Below, piece after piece: positions 1 to 9,229 of a DNA stretch of 64,000 bases (position 1 is the first letter of the stretch; each line of letters starts with the position of its first letter). The position numbers were made by a program, and so were the translations under genes. The notes below the pieces were generated by a model that was given only the letters and a program-made list of their open reading frames with translations, was not told where the DNA came from and searched no databases. This stretch comes from Methylobacterium terrae (GTDB taxonomy: Bacteria; Pseudomonadota; Alphaproteobacteria; Rhizobiales; Beijerinckiaceae): the NCBI RefSeq assembly GCF_003173755.1, contig NZ_CP029553.1:2430501-2494500 (forward strand), in the 5' to 3' direction.

Positions 1-625
1 CCGCCATGTTGCGGCGGGTCTGGAGGTCGCGGATCAGCTTGAGGATCTGCGCCTGGGTCGTCACGTCGAGGGCCGTCGTCGGCTCGTCGGCGACGAGCAC
101 CGCGGGTTCGAGCGCCAGCGCCATCGCGATCATCGCCCGCTGGCGCTGCCCTCCCGAGAGCTGGTGCGGATAGGATCTCACGATCTGCTCCGGCTGCGGC
201 AGGCCGACCTCGCGGGCGAGCGCCACCGCGCGGGCGCGCCGCTCCCGCGGGGTCAGGAGGTCGTGGGCCTCGAACATCTCGGCGATCTGGTCGCCGATCC
301 GCATCACCGGGTTGAGCGCCGTCATCGGCTCCTGGAAGATCATCGCGATCCGCCGGCCGCGCAAGGAGCGCCAGGCGCGCTCGTCGAGGCGCAGGAGGTC
401 CCGGCCCTCGAACCGGATCTCGCCGCCCGCCATCGTCAGCGCCCGCGGCAGCAGGCCGGTGAGCGCGTAGGCGCTCATCGACTTGCCCGAGCCGGATTCG
501 CCGACGACGCAGAGGATCCGCCCCGGCATCAGGTCGAGGCTCAGATCCTCGACCGCGTGCGGCCGGTCGGCGCCCGCCGGCAGGGCGAGGGTCAGGTTGC
601 GGATCTGGACGATCGGTTCGCTCAT
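1..625 (-). CDS. Peptide ABC transporter ATP-binding protein (DppD/OppD-like), partial
   Basis: This is the N-terminal part of a nucleotide-binding subunit that powers oligo- or dipeptide import; the gene runs off the left edge. Reading from an ATG at 625, it shows Walker A GESGSGKS, a Q-loop ([10 protein letters not shown]), the signature LSGGQRQR and Walker B followed by [18 protein letters not shown] and the DVTTQ that follows DEPTTALD are typical of the DppD/OppD class. It lies about 108 bases downstream of the M20 peptidase and in the same direction as the binding protein and permeases, so it most likely completes that importer. The missing C-terminus would show whether it is a single ATPase or a fused DppD-DppF type. 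Function is confident at family level; the transported peptide is unknown. Confidence 0.88.
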   Translation of the reverse strand, partial: MSEPIVQIRNLTLALPAGADRPHAVEDLSLDLMPGRILCVVGESGSGKSMSAYALTGLLPRALTMAGGEIRFEGRDLLRLDERAWRSLRGRRIAMIFQEPMTALNPVMRIGDQIAEMFEAHDLLTPRERRARAVALAREVGLPQPEQIVRSYPHQLSGGQRQRAMIAMALALEPAVLVADEPTTALDVTTQAQILKLIRDLQTRRNMA

Positions 626-733
626 CTCTGCCCCTTGGATGCCCGATCATTCAGGCCGTTCGTGCCGTATCGTCCCTACCCGGAACGGGATGGCTGAGCG
701 TTCCGGGATCGCGGTGCCGGGCGGTCCGGCCTC

Positions 734-2149
734 TCAGGCCGCGGCCTTCCGCCCGGCCAGGACCGCCGGCCCGGTCTCGCCGAGGTCGAAGAACAGCCCC
801 GCCATCAGCCCCAGCGCCTCGCGTGTCGGCGCTCCGAGCAGGTGCTCGTCCGGCGCGTGCTGCGAGCAGGCCGGGTAGGAATGCGGCACCCACAGCGTCG
901 GAAGCCCGAGGATCTCCGAGAAGGCGTCGTTCGGCAGCGAGCCGCCGAGGTTCGGCAGCAGGGCCGGGCGCTTGCCCGTGCTGGCCTCGATCGAGGCCAG
1001 CGCCCAAGCCACCCACGGATCCTCGACCGGCAGGCGGGTGGCGCGGAAGACCTCGGTGCGGGCCTGCCGCACCTCGACCATCGGGAAGCCCTTGGCGTCG
1101 AGGTGCCGGCGGATCGCCGGCAGCAAGTTCTCCCAGTCGGTGCCGACGACGAAGCGCAGCTGCATCGTCGCCTTGGCGGAGGGCGGCACGGCGTTCTGCG
1201 GCCCGTCCGGGTCGCCGCACTTGAAGGCCAGCACCTCCAGGGTGTTCCAGCCGAAGACCCGCTCGGCCGGGGAGAGGCCGGGCTCGCCCCAGCCCTCGTC
1301 GATCGCCGGGGCGTTCGGGTCGCCCCCGACCGTGATGTCGGCGAGGGCGGCGCGCACCCCCTCGGGGATCGGCGGCGGGCGGAACGCGTCGAGGAGGATG
1401 CGACCCTGCCCGTCGACGAGGCTCGCGATGGCGCTCGCCAGCACCGTGCCGGGGTTGCGCAGGAGCCCGCCCCAATTGCCCGAATGGTGGCCGCCCTCGC
1501 GCAGGTCCACCACCAGCTCGAAGGTGTAGCCGCCGCGGGAGCCGAGGAACATCGTCGGCCGCGCGGCCTCGATCCGCGGCCCGTCGGAGGCGATGAGGAG
1601 ATCGGACTTGAGCGCCGGGCCTTCCGCGCGGCAGACCTCGCGCAGGCCCGGCGAGCCGGCCTCCTCGCCCATCTCGATCAGTAGCTTGACGTTGAAGCCG
1701 AGCTTGCCGCCGCGGGCCTGCATCACCGCCTCGAGGGCGCCGAGGTTGATCAGGTGCTGGCCCTTGTTGTCGGCGGTGCCGCGCCCGTACCACCGCTCGC
1801 CCTCGACCACGACCTCGAGCGGGTGCAGCCCGGCGCGCCACTGCTCGGGGTAGTTCCGCACCGTGTCGCCGTGGCCGTAGGTGAGCACCGTCGGCAGGTC
1901 GTCGCCCTCGTGCCGGGTGGCGATCAGGAACGGTCCCTGGCCCGCCTTCGGGTTCTCGACGATCCGGGTCTCGAAGCCGAGCCGCGTCGCCAGCGGGATC
2001 ATGAACCGGTCGAGATAGGCGGCGAGCGCCGGCCCCTGGTCCGGGGCCTGGCTCTCGGTCGGCAGGGCGACCGCCCGGCGCAGCACGGCGAGGAAATCGC
2101 CGTCGTCGTAGTGCCGGTGGGCCAGCGCGATGGCGTCGCGTCGCGACAT
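734..2149 (-). CDS. M20 family metallopeptidase (dipeptidase-like), 471 aa
   Basis: A cytoplasmic zinc peptidase of the M20 family, expected to cleave small peptides or N-acyl amino acids. The M20 metal and catalytic signatures are in order: YGHGDTV near residue 115, GRGTADNKGQ near 145 and EMGEEAGS near 180; a dimerisation-type domain follows and HSYPACSQHAPDE lies near the end. I start it at the ATG at 2149 because a GGAAAG-type ribosome site precedes it. A TTG at 2209 would add 20 residues and overlap the upstream permease stop, which is less convincing. It sits between the permeases and the ATPase of a peptide importer, so it probably processes the imported peptide. Substrate specificity cannot be read from sequence. 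Confidence 0.88.
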   Translation of the reverse strand: MSRRDAIALAHRHYDDGDFLAVLRRAVALPTESQAPDQGPALAAYLDRFMIPLATRLGFETRIVENPKAGQGPFLIATRHEGDDLPTVLTYGHGDTVRNYPEQWRAGLHPLEVVVEGERWYGRGTADNKGQHLINLGALEAVMQARGGKLGFNVKLLIEMGEEAGSPGLREVCRAEGPALKSDLLIASDGPRIEAARPTMFLGSRGGYTFELVVDLREGGHHSGNWGGLLRNPGTVLASAIASLVDGQGRILLDAFRPPPIPEGVRAALADITVGGDPNAPAIDEGWGEPGLSPAERVFGWNTLEVLAFKCGDPDGPQNAVPPSAKATMQLRFVVGTDWENLLPAIRRHLDAKGFPMVEVRQARTEVFRATRLPVEDPWVAWALASIEASTGKRPALLPNLGGSLPNDAFSEILGLPTLWVPHSYPACSQHAPDEHLLGAPTREALGLMAGLFFDLGETGPAVLAGRKAAA

Positions 2150-2205
2150 GGGCAGGACTTTCCGTAAGCGAGTGGGAAGGACGAACGTCAGGTCTCGACC
2201 GGTGC

Positions 2206-3159
2206 TCAATGCCGCCCTTCCGGCGCGGTGATGTCGCGCACCCCGTCGCCGAGCAGGTTGATGCCGAGCACCAGGACCAGCAGGGCCACGCCCGGGATGG
2301 TGATGACCCAGGGCTGGAAGAACATGTACTGCTTGCCCTCGGCGATCATCAGCCCCCAGGACGGCAGCGGCGGCTGCACGCCGAGGCCGAGGAAGGAGAG
2401 CGCCGCCTCGAGCAGGATCGCGTGCGCCATCTCCAGGGTCGCCACCACGATCAGCGCGTTGAGGATGTTGGGCAGGATCTCCTGGGCGAGGATCCGCACC
2501 GGCCCGAAGCCCGAGGCCCTGGCCGCGGCGACGAAGTCCTGGGCCCGCACCTGCCGGGTCGCCGCGCGGGTCACCACCGCGAAGCGGTCCCAGAGCAGGA
2601 GGCCGAGCACCAGCACCACGACCTTCAGCGAGCCGCCGACCAGCGAGGCCATGGCCAAAGCCACGAGCACCACCGGCATCGCGAGCCGCGTGGTGACGAC
2701 GTAGCTCACCACCGCGTCGACCCGGCCGCCGTAATAGCCGGCCAGCACCCCGAGCGTGGTGCCGATCACCCCCGAGATCAGGGCGGCCGAGAGGCCGATC
2801 AGCAGCGAGATCTGGCTGCCGTAGATCAGGCGGCTGAGATAGTCGCGCCCGAGCTTGTCGGTGCCGAGCCAGTGCTCGGCGCTGCCCTTGGCGTGCCAGA
2901 ACGGCGGGATCAGCCGGCGCGACACGTCCTGGGCGTAGGGGTCGTGCGGGGCGATCAGGGGCGCGGCGAGCGCCGCGAGCAGGATGAGCCCGACGATGCC
3001 GGCACCGATCAGGAAGCCGCCGTGGGACAGCCCGCGCCCGAGCGCGATGGCGGCGGGCGAGCGCGAAGGGGGCAGGGCGGTCTCTGGCAGGGCGGTCTCG
3101 GCAGGGGGCGATGCCGTCGCCGGCGCTCGGGCGAGGGGGGAGGCGGGCCGGACGGTCAT
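2206..3159 (-). CDS. Peptide ABC transporter permease (DppC-like), 317 aa
   Basis: The second inner-membrane permease of the peptide importer. It has about six hydrophobic segments, the first near residues 52-70, and the periplasmic start HDPYAQD after the first segment, typical of DppC/OppC. The cytoplasmic coupling region (EAALSFLGLGVQPPLPSWG) matches the OppC-type EAA loop. The first roughly 40 residues are an Ala/Pro-rich extension ahead of the membrane domain, a little longer than usual. It overlaps the end of the DppB-like gene by four bases, which indicates co-translation. It belongs with the binding protein at 4081 and the ATPase at 1. Family assignment is firm; the ligand is not known. 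Confidence 0.9.
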   Translation of the reverse strand: MTVRPASPLARAPATASPPAETALPETALPPSRSPAAIALGRGLSHGGFLIGAGIVGLILLAALAAPLIAPHDPYAQDVSRRLIPPFWHAKGSAEHWLGTDKLGRDYLSRLIYGSQISLLIGLSAALISGVIGTTLGVLAGYYGGRVDAVVSYVVTTRLAMPVVLVALAMASLVGGSLKVVVLVLGLLLWDRFAVVTRAATRQVRAQDFVAAARASGFGPVRILAQEILPNILNALIVVATLEMAHAILLEAALSFLGLGVQPPLPSWGLMIAEGKQYMFFQPWVITIPGVALLVLVLGINLLGDGVRDITAPEGRH

Positions 3160-4070
3160 GCGCGCAGCCTCGGATCGAGCAGGGCGTTGAGGAGGTCGGC
3201 GGCCAGCGTCAGCGCGATGTAGATCATCGCCAGCACCAGCACGATCGCCTGGACGACGGGGAAGTCGTTGCGGGCGATCGATTCCCAGGCGAGCTGGCCG
3301 AGGCCCTGGAGCGAGAACACCGCCTCGATCACGATCGAGCCGCCGAGCATGAAGCCGAACTGCACCGCGGCGAGCGCGATCACGGGGATCACCGCGTTGC
3401 GGAGCGCGTGGCGGATCAGGATCTTGCGCGGGGGCAGCCCCTTGGCGCGGGCGGTGCGGACGTAGTCGGAGGACAGCACCTCCAGCATTCCGTTGCGGGT
3501 GACCCGCATCACCGCCGGCATCGCGTAGTAGCCGAGCGCCACCGCCGGCAGGATGAAGTGCTTCCAGGTCGCGTTGCCGGAGACCGGCAGCCAGCGCAGG
3601 TTGACGGAGAAGATCAGGATCAGGGTGAGGCCGAACCAGAAGCTCGGCATCGCCTGCCCGAGCACCGAGACGGCGAGCGCCGTCCGGTCGATCCAGGTGT
3701 CGCGGTGGAACGCCGCCAGGACCCCGAGAGGGATGGCGACGAGGAGCGCCACCGCGAGCGCGATCACGCCGAGGGTCAGGGTGACCGGCAGGCGGGCGGC
3801 GAGCAGGTCGGTCACCTGCTCGGGGAAGTAGAACGAGCGCCCGAAATCGAGGTGGAGCGCGTGCCAGCCCCAGGACCCGAACTGGACCACCAAGGGCTGG
3901 TCGAGCCCGTGCTGGGCGCGGATCGCCGCGACCTGCTCGCCCGTCGCCTCCGGGCCGGCGATGGCGGTGGCGAGGTCGCCCGAGAGGTGGAGGAGCAGGA
4001 AGCTCGCCATCGAGACGGTCAGCGCGACGCCGACCGCCACCAGGAGGCGCCGCAGCGCGAAGCGGAGCAC
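3156..4070 (-). CDS. Peptide ABC transporter permease (DppB-like), 304 aa
   Basis: The first inner-membrane permease of the peptide importer. It starts with MLRFALRRLL and a transmembrane helix, then the periplasmic region that gives DppB its characteristic GPEATGEQ...LGLDQPL-like segment (here HGLDQPLVVQF), and about five further helices. The EAA-type loop includes VRTARAKGLPPRKI near residue 210, which contacts the ATPase. Length fits DppB/OppB. The start lies ten bases after the end of the binding-protein gene and the stop overlaps the DppC-like gene, so the genes form one operon. It forms a heterodimer with the DppC-like subunit. Confidence 0.9.
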   Translation of the reverse strand: MLRFALRRLLVAVGVALTVSMASFLLLHLSGDLATAIAGPEATGEQVAAIRAQHGLDQPLVVQFGSWGWHALHLDFGRSFYFPEQVTDLLAARLPVTLTLGVIALAVALLVAIPLGVLAAFHRDTWIDRTALAVSVLGQAMPSFWFGLTLILIFSVNLRWLPVSGNATWKHFILPAVALGYYAMPAVMRVTRNGMLEVLSSDYVRTARAKGLPPRKILIRHALRNAVIPVIALAAVQFGFMLGGSIVIEAVFSLQGLGQLAWESIARNDFPVVQAIVLVLAMIYIALTLAADLLNALLDPRLRA

Positions 4071-4080
4071 GGCGCAGCCC

Positions 4081-5688
4081 CTACTTCTTCCAGGAGGCCG
4101 CGTAGAAGCGCGGCACCTCGTCGGTCTGCGCGGCGAAGTCGAGGTCGGCCGTGAAGGCGTAGTTCGACGGGTAGGAGAACATCGGCAGGGCGTAGGCTTG
4201 CGCTCCGATGCGCTTGAGCGCCTCGGCGTACTTCGCCTTGCGGGCGGCCGGATCGACGCTGGTGTCGCCGGCCTGGAGGTCGGCGATCACGGTCGGATCG
4301 CGGGCCAGGTCCTCCTCGCCGCCGCGGAAGTAGATCCCGGTGAAGCCCGAGACGTCGTTGATCGAGAACGAGCCCCAGGTCTGGTAGCCGATCGAGGTCT
4401 TGCCGGCCCGCATCGCGTCGCGCATGGCGGCGTAGCGCAGGTAGTTGAGCTTCGCCCGGATGCCGACGGCGCGCAGGTAGCCGATCACCGCCTCGGCGTA
4501 GTCGCGCTCGCGATAGGCCGTGAGGTCGATGTCGAAGCCGTTCGCGTAGCCGGCCTCCTTGAGGAGCGCCCGCGCCTTGGCCGGGTCGTAGGGATAGGCC
4601 GGCACGCCCGCGTCGGTGCAGCCGAACTGCTCGATGAAGCACAGCGCGTTCATCACCCGGGAGCCGCCGCGCACCAGGTTGTCGACCATCGCCTTGCGGT
4701 CGATGGCGTAGGAGATCGCCTGGCGCACCCGCACGTCCTTGAGGGGCGAGTTCGCGACCGCGCGGCCCAGCACGTCGAATTGCAGGAAGCCGACCCGCAT
4801 CGTCTCGGCGGAGACGACGGTCAGCGTCGGGTCGCGCTTCAGCTGCTCGGCCTGGTCGGTCGGCACGCGCCAGATCCAGTCGATGCCGCCGGTCATCAAT
4901 TCGGCCATCCGGCTGTCGCCGTCCGGGATGATGCGGAACTCGAGCTTGCCGATCTTCGCCTTGCCCGCCGGGCTGCCGGGCCAGTACTTATCGTTGCGCA
5001 CCATCTTCACGCCCTTGCCGCTCTCGGCGGAGACGATGCGGTAGGGGCCGGTGCCGACCGGGGCCTTGCTGAAGCCGTCGAGGCCCACCTTCTTGAAGTA
5101 GGCGGCCGGCAGGATCGGGGTCGGGCCGGACAGGTATTCGAGGGCGGCCGGGAACGGCGCCTTGAGGTGTATGCGCACGCCGTGCGGCCCGGTCACCTCG
5201 GTCGACTTCATCCAGTCGACGTTGCCCTTGGTGATGATCTTCGCCTCGGGCGTCAGTACGTAGTTGAACGTGAAGGCGACGTCCTCGGGCGTCAGGGGAT
5301 CGCCGTTGTGGAAGGTCACGCCGTCGCGGATCGTCAGGTCGAGGGTGACCGGGTCGACCCAGGTCCAGGCGGTGGCGAGCATCGGCTGATGCGCGCCGGT
5401 CTTCGGATCGCGGTAGAGGAGAGTGTCCCAGACGTTGCGGGCGAGGATCACCCCCTCGCGCAGGTTGTTGTGGTAGGGGCTCAGGTTCTCCGGCTCGCTG
5501 TCCGAGGCGTAGACGAGCGTGTCGTCGGCCTTGCCGGCGAGCGCCGGGCCCGCCGCCCCGGCGAGGAGGAGGCCCGCGAGCAACCCGCCCGCCAGCCCTC
5601 TTCCAGCCAGCCCTCTTCCCGCCAGTCCTCTTCCCGCAAGTCCTCGGCCCATCTTGCGAACCCGCCCCGCTTCGATCCGTGTCGACAT
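4081..5688 (-). CDS. Peptide ABC transporter substrate-binding protein (family 5), 535 aa
   Basis: A periplasmic solute-binding protein (SBP_bac_5/DppA type) that delivers peptides to the permease pair. I start it at the ATG at 5688, preceded by a GGCGGAG ribosome site; reading further upstream would run into the LysR promoter region. The first about 50 residues are an unusual signal peptide in which GLAGR is repeated four times before a Leu/Ala core ending ALAG. The mature part has the family pattern DSEPENLSPYHNN near the start, the PVGTGPY-type motif in the middle and RQAISYAIDR near residue 315. First gene of the operon, divergent from the LysR gene by about 155 bases. Ligand unknown. Confidence 0.9.
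   Translation of the reverse strand: MSTRIEAGRVRKMGRGLAGRGLAGRGLAGRGLAGGLLAGLLLAGAAGPALAGKADDTLVYASDSEPENLSPYHNNLREGVILARNVWDTLLYRDPKTGAHQPMLATAWTWVDPVTLDLTIRDGVTFHNGDPLTPEDVAFTFNYVLTPEAKIITKGNVDWMKSTEVTGPHGVRIHLKAPFPAALEYLSGPTPILPAAYFKKVGLDGFSKAPVGTGPYRIVSAESGKGVKMVRNDKYWPGSPAGKAKIGKLEFRIIPDGDSRMAELMTGGIDWIWRVPTDQAEQLKRDPTLTVVSAETMRVGFLQFDVLGRAVANSPLKDVRVRQAISYAIDRKAMVDNLVRGGSRVMNALCFIEQFGCTDAGVPAYPYDPAKARALLKEAGYANGFDIDLTAYRERDYAEAVIGYLRAVGIRAKLNYLRYAAMRDAMRAGKTSIGYQTWGSFSINDVSGFTGIYFRGGEEDLARDPTVIADLQAGDTSVDPAARKAKYAEALKRIGAQAYALPMFSYPSNYAFTADLDFAAQTDEVPRFYAASWKK
5591..5650. repeat. 15-bp tandem repeat inside a signal-peptide coding region
   Basis: Four adjacent 15-bp units (5591, 5606, 5621, 5636), the middle ones differing at one or two positions and the last one decaying. 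On the coding (minus) strand each unit encodes Gly-Leu-Ala-Gly-Arg or a close variant, so the repeat lengthens the signal peptide of the binding protein in five-residue steps without breaking the frame. Confidence 0.85.
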
Positions 5689-5843
5689 GTCGGCTCCGCC
5701 TGATCGGGGGCAGCGCGGGCGTCGCCACCCGTCATGTTGCACTGCCGCAAAATTCATCGTGCCAGGATGTTGCGCAGATCCGATCGCAACAAGTCGAATT
5801 TGTCGATAGGTTCGTTGCCGAAACGGCAAGGCAGGAGTGGACG

Positions 5844-6743
5844 GTGCAGACCACGGCGTTGCGCTACTTCCTGGCGGTGGCCCGCGACGGCTCGATCGCG
5901 GCGGCCTCCGGCCGGCTCAACGTCGCCCCCTCGGCGATCAGCCGCCAGGTCGCCAACCTCGAGGCCGAGCTCGCCTGCCCGCTCTTCGAGCGCCGGCCGC
6001 GCGGCATGGTGCTGAGCCAGGCCGGCGAATTGCTGGCCCGCCACGCCCACCAGGTCCTGTCGAGCGCCGAGCAGGTCGTCACCGAGATCCGCGAGCTGGA
6101 GGGCCTGTGGCGAGGGCTGGTGCGGGTCGCCTGCACCGACGCCTTCGCGGTCGACCTCGTCCCGAGCCTCGTCGCCGAGTTCCACGGGCGCCATCCGGGC
6201 ATCCGGTTCGAGCTGAGCGTGCTGCCGCCGGCCCAGGTCACCCACCGGGTGATCCAGGGCGATGCCGATCTCGGCATCACCTTCAGCCTGGAGCCGTCCG
6301 CCGACGTCGCGGTCGCCTATCGCACCAGCCTCGCCATGGTCGCCCTCTGCGCACCCGACCATCCCCTCGCCGGGCGCCGGCTGATCGGCCTCACCGACGT
6401 TGCCGCCCATCCGGTCGCGCTCCTGCCCCGCGACACGACGCTGCGCACCATCCTCGACGCGGCCTGCGCGGCGGAGGGCATCGCCATCGAGCCGGTGCTG
6501 ACCGCGAACGCCCTCTCGGCCCTGCTGCCCTTCGTGCGCCGCACCCGCGGGCTGACCCTGGTCTCGTCGATCGCGCTCCAGGGCGAGGTCGAGCGCGACG
6601 CGTTCCGGGCCCTGCCGATCCAGTCGCGGCGCAGCCTCGCCCGCGGCATCGAGGTCCAGACCATGCGCGACCGGCGCCTGCCGCGGGCGGTGCAGGCCTT
6701 CCTGACCGCTCTGGTGGCGGCGTTGCCGCGCGTCGAGGGATGA
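5844..6743 (+). CDS. LysR family transcriptional regulator, 299 aa
   Basis: A DNA-binding regulator with an N-terminal winged helix-turn-helix (residues about 3-62, including YFLAVARDGS and APSAISRQVANLE) and a C-terminal ligand-binding domain of the LysR substrate type. The GTG at 5844 is the best start: it places the HTH at the very N-terminus and has CAGGAG seven bases upstream; an ATG at 5679 would add 55 residues with no LysR character. It is divergent from the peptide-import operon, so it most likely controls that operon and itself from the shared gap, as LysR regulators usually do. The inducer is unknown. Confidence 0.88.
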   Translation: MQTTALRYFLAVARDGSIAAASGRLNVAPSAISRQVANLEAELACPLFERRPRGMVLSQAGELLARHAHQVLSSAEQVVTEIRELEGLWRGLVRVACTDAFAVDLVPSLVAEFHGRHPGIRFELSVLPPAQVTHRVIQGDADLGITFSLEPSADVAVAYRTSLAMVALCAPDHPLAGRRLIGLTDVAAHPVALLPRDTTLRTILDAACAAEGIAIEPVLTANALSALLPFVRRTRGLTLVSSIALQGEVERDAFRALPIQSRRSLARGIEVQTMRDRRLPRAVQAFLTALVAALPRVEG

Positions 6744-6935
6744 GGGAGACCTTCTCGCATCCGAACCGAGGCCGCTCTTCTAACGTCACTACGCTCCGTT
6801 AAAACTAATTCCGGTTTAACGATCGTTAGATCTCACCAATTGCCAGGATAAGTTCCGCCATGCGCCCTTGTCTCAAAGATATTTCGCCATAGCTGTCACG
6901 GTATCCGTTCCACCGAGATCGAGAAACGTTTCGCC

Positions 6936-8633
6936 ATGGTGAGCCGTGTCCTGCGCCTGACCGTCATCTCGCTCGCGATGCGCAGCAGTATCATTGGGAC
7001 TATCGTCCTCATGCTGGCGGTGGCCGGCGTGGTCGGCCTGATGCTGCGGGACGTCGAGGCGGAGATGCTCCGCCACGCGACCGACGCGCTCGAGGGCAAC
7101 GTGCGGCTGCTGAAGCGGACGCTCGCCGACGAGGGCGCGTCCGCCGACTTCGCGCTGGTGGACGGGCGACTGACGATCGGCTCCCACGTCGTCGGCGCGG
7201 CGGAGCCGGCGGTCGACCGCGTGCGGGACGTGATGGGCGGTACCGCGACGGTGTTCGCGGGCGACACGCGGATCGCCACGACCGTCCTCAACCCGGACGG
7301 CTCCCGCGCCATCGGGACCAGGCTCGCGCGCGGTCCGGTCCACGAGGCGGTCCTCGGCCGGGGCGAGACGTATCGCGGCGAGGCCGTCATCCTCGGCATT
7401 CCCTACCTGACGATCTACGAGCCGATCCGCGATGCCCGCGGCGGCGTGATCGGCATCTTCTATGCGGGCGTCAGGAAGAGCGAGTACTACGCCCTGCTCG
7501 ACCGCATCCGGGGCCAGTCCGTCGGGCTCGGCCTCGCGATGGCTCTGGCCGGCGCCGCGATCCTCTGGCTCAGCCTGCGCCGTGCGGTCGCGCCCCTGCG
7601 CAAGCTCGATCACGCGATGCGGCGGCTGGCGGCGGGGGATGTCGCGACCGCCATCCCCGGCGCGGAGCGACGCGACGAGATCGGCGCGATGGCGGCCGCC
7701 GTGCAGGTGTTCAAGGACGGCCTGATCCGGGCCCGAACCCTGGAGGAGGAGACCGTCCTCGCCCGCGCCTCGGCCGAGGAGCAGCGCCGCGCCGGCATGC
7801 GCCGGATGGCGGACGCCTTCGAGCAGGCGGTCGGCGGCATCGTCGGCCGGGTCTCGGCCTCCGCCACCGAGCTGCAGGCCACCGCCCAGGCGATGACGGC
7901 GACCGCGACCCAGACCGCCGCCCAGTCCACCGCCGTCGCGGCGGCGGCCGAGGAGGCTTCCTCCAACGTCGGCACCGTCGCGGCCGCGGCCGAGGAGCTC
8001 GGCGCCTCGGTCCAGGAGATCGGCCGCCAGGTCGACGGCTCGGCGCGGCTGGCGCAGGCCGCGGTCGCCGAGGCCGGACAGACCGCCCACCAGGTCCGGG
8101 CGCTGACCGAGGCGACCGCCCGCATCGGCGACGTGGTCGGGCTGATCTCCTCGATCGCCGCGCAGACGAACCTGCTGGCGCTGAACGCCACCATCGAGGC
8201 GGCGCGCGCCGGTGCTGCCGGCCGCGGCTTCGCGGTGGTGGCCGCGGAGGTCAAGGAACTCGCCGGCCAGACGGCCCGCGCGACGGAGGAGATCACGAGC
8301 CAGATCGCGGCGATCCAGGCCTCGACGGGTCAGGCGGCCGGCGCGATCGGCACGATCACCGCGCGGATCGAGGAGATCTCGGGGGTGGCGACCTCGATCG
8401 CCGCGGCGGTGGAGGAGCAGGGCGCGGCGACCCAGGAGATCGTCCGCAACGTCTCGCAGGCGGCCTCCGGCACCGGCGAGGTGACGGGCAACATCGCGGG
8501 CGTCGCAGCGGCGGCGGAGGAGACCGGGGCGGCCGCCTCCGAGGTGCTCGCCTCGGCTTCCGAGCTGTCGCGCCAGTCCGAGCACCTCTCGGCGGAGGTG
8601 GCGCGCTTCCTCGGTACCGTGCGGGCGGCCTGA
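6936..8633 (+). CDS. Methyl-accepting chemotaxis protein with Cache sensor, 565 aa
   Basis: A transmembrane chemoreceptor. The order is: short cytoplasmic tail, TM1 near residues 17-37, a periplasmic single-Cache-type sensor (about 40-185, ending [19 protein letters not shown]), TM2 near 190-210, a HAMP linker (about 210-262) and a long signalling coiled coil. The conserved signalling tip is visible as [15 protein letters not shown] followed by [13 protein letters not shown]. No CheR/CheB-docking pentapeptide is seen at the C-terminus, which ends RFLGTVRAA. The receptor stands alone, without che genes nearby, so it would feed a chemotaxis array encoded elsewhere. The ligand cannot be inferred beyond the small-molecule habit of Cache domains. 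Confidence 0.92.
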   Translation: MVSRVLRLTVISLAMRSSIIGTIVLMLAVAGVVGLMLRDVEAEMLRHATDALEGNVRLLKRTLADEGASADFALVDGRLTIGSHVVGAAEPAVDRVRDVMGGTATVFAGDTRIATTVLNPDGSRAIGTRLARGPVHEAVLGRGETYRGEAVILGIPYLTIYEPIRDARGGVIGIFYAGVRKSEYYALLDRIRGQSVGLGLAMALAGAAILWLSLRRAVAPLRKLDHAMRRLAAGDVATAIPGAERRDEIGAMAAAVQVFKDGLIRARTLEEETVLARASAEEQRRAGMRRMADAFEQAVGGIVGRVSASATELQATAQAMTATATQTAAQSTAVAAAAEEASSNVGTVAAAAEELGASVQEIGRQVDGSARLAQAAVAEAGQTAHQVRALTEATARIGDVVGLISSIAAQTNLLALNATIEAARAGAAGRGFAVVAAEVKELAGQTARATEEITSQIAAIQASTGQAAGAIGTITARIEEISGVATSIAAAVEEQGAATQEIVRNVSQAASGTGEVTGNIAGVAAAAEETGAAASEVLASASELSRQSEHLSAEVARFLGTVRAA

Positions 8634-8824
8634 GAACTGCGCTGCCGCCGTGCCGTCGCGGTTCTCCCCCGCGATGTGGAGTTGACGGCCAGGCTCGCCC
8701 TCGCGAGACTGGCCGGACGAATCGACGATCGGAGTCGATCGATAGGGTTGCGATGGACCTTGCGTCCCACTCTGCTTGACGAGAGGCCCGCCGGCGCGCG
8801 CGGCCCGGGCGAGACGACGACGGC

Positions 8825-9223
8825 ATGACGTCGATCGCGGGCCTTCCCGACTTCCTCGTCTATCTCGGCACGGGCGCAGGTCTGACCGGCCTCTACCTCG
8901 TCGTCTACACCCTCGCGACGGCGCATAACGAGCTCGCGCTGATCCGCCGGGACGTGACGGCCGCGTCGGTGTCGCTCGGCGGCAGCCTTCTCGGCTTCAC
9001 CCTGCCGCTGGCGGTCGCGATCTACAACGCCCGCTCCGTCCTCGATTGCCTGGTCTGGGGCCTCGTCGCGCTGGTGGTGCAGGTCGGGGTCTACTGGCTG
9101 GTCCGCCTCGTCCTGCCGGACCTGTCGCGCCGGATCGAGGACGATCGGATCGCGGCCGCCCTGCTGCTCGGCGCCGCCTCCCTCGCCGGCGGCGTGCTGA
9201 ACGCCGCCTCGATGACCTACTAG
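8825..9223 (+). CDS. DUF350 family inner-membrane protein, 132 aa
   Basis: A small membrane protein of the DUF350 (YjfL-like) type. It has four hydrophobic segments, near residues 10-30, 50-68, 75-97 and 110-128, with few charged residues between them. Length and topology fit the family. It is the first of three tightly packed genes: the stop lies six bases before the DUF1190 start, and that gene overlaps the glutathionylspermidine synthase-like gene. The family partners DUF1190 and ATP-grasp genes in Escherichia coli (yjfL-yjfM-yjfC), and its role there is not settled. Assignment by family pattern and context; no molecular function is claimed. Confidence 0.8.
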   Translation: MTSIAGLPDFLVYLGTGAGLTGLYLVVYTLATAHNELALIRRDVTAASVSLGGSLLGFTLPLAVAIYNARSVLDCLVWGLVALVVQVGVYWLVRLVLPDLSRRIEDDRIAAALLLGAASLAGGVLNAASMTY

Positions 9224-9229
9224 GGTGTC

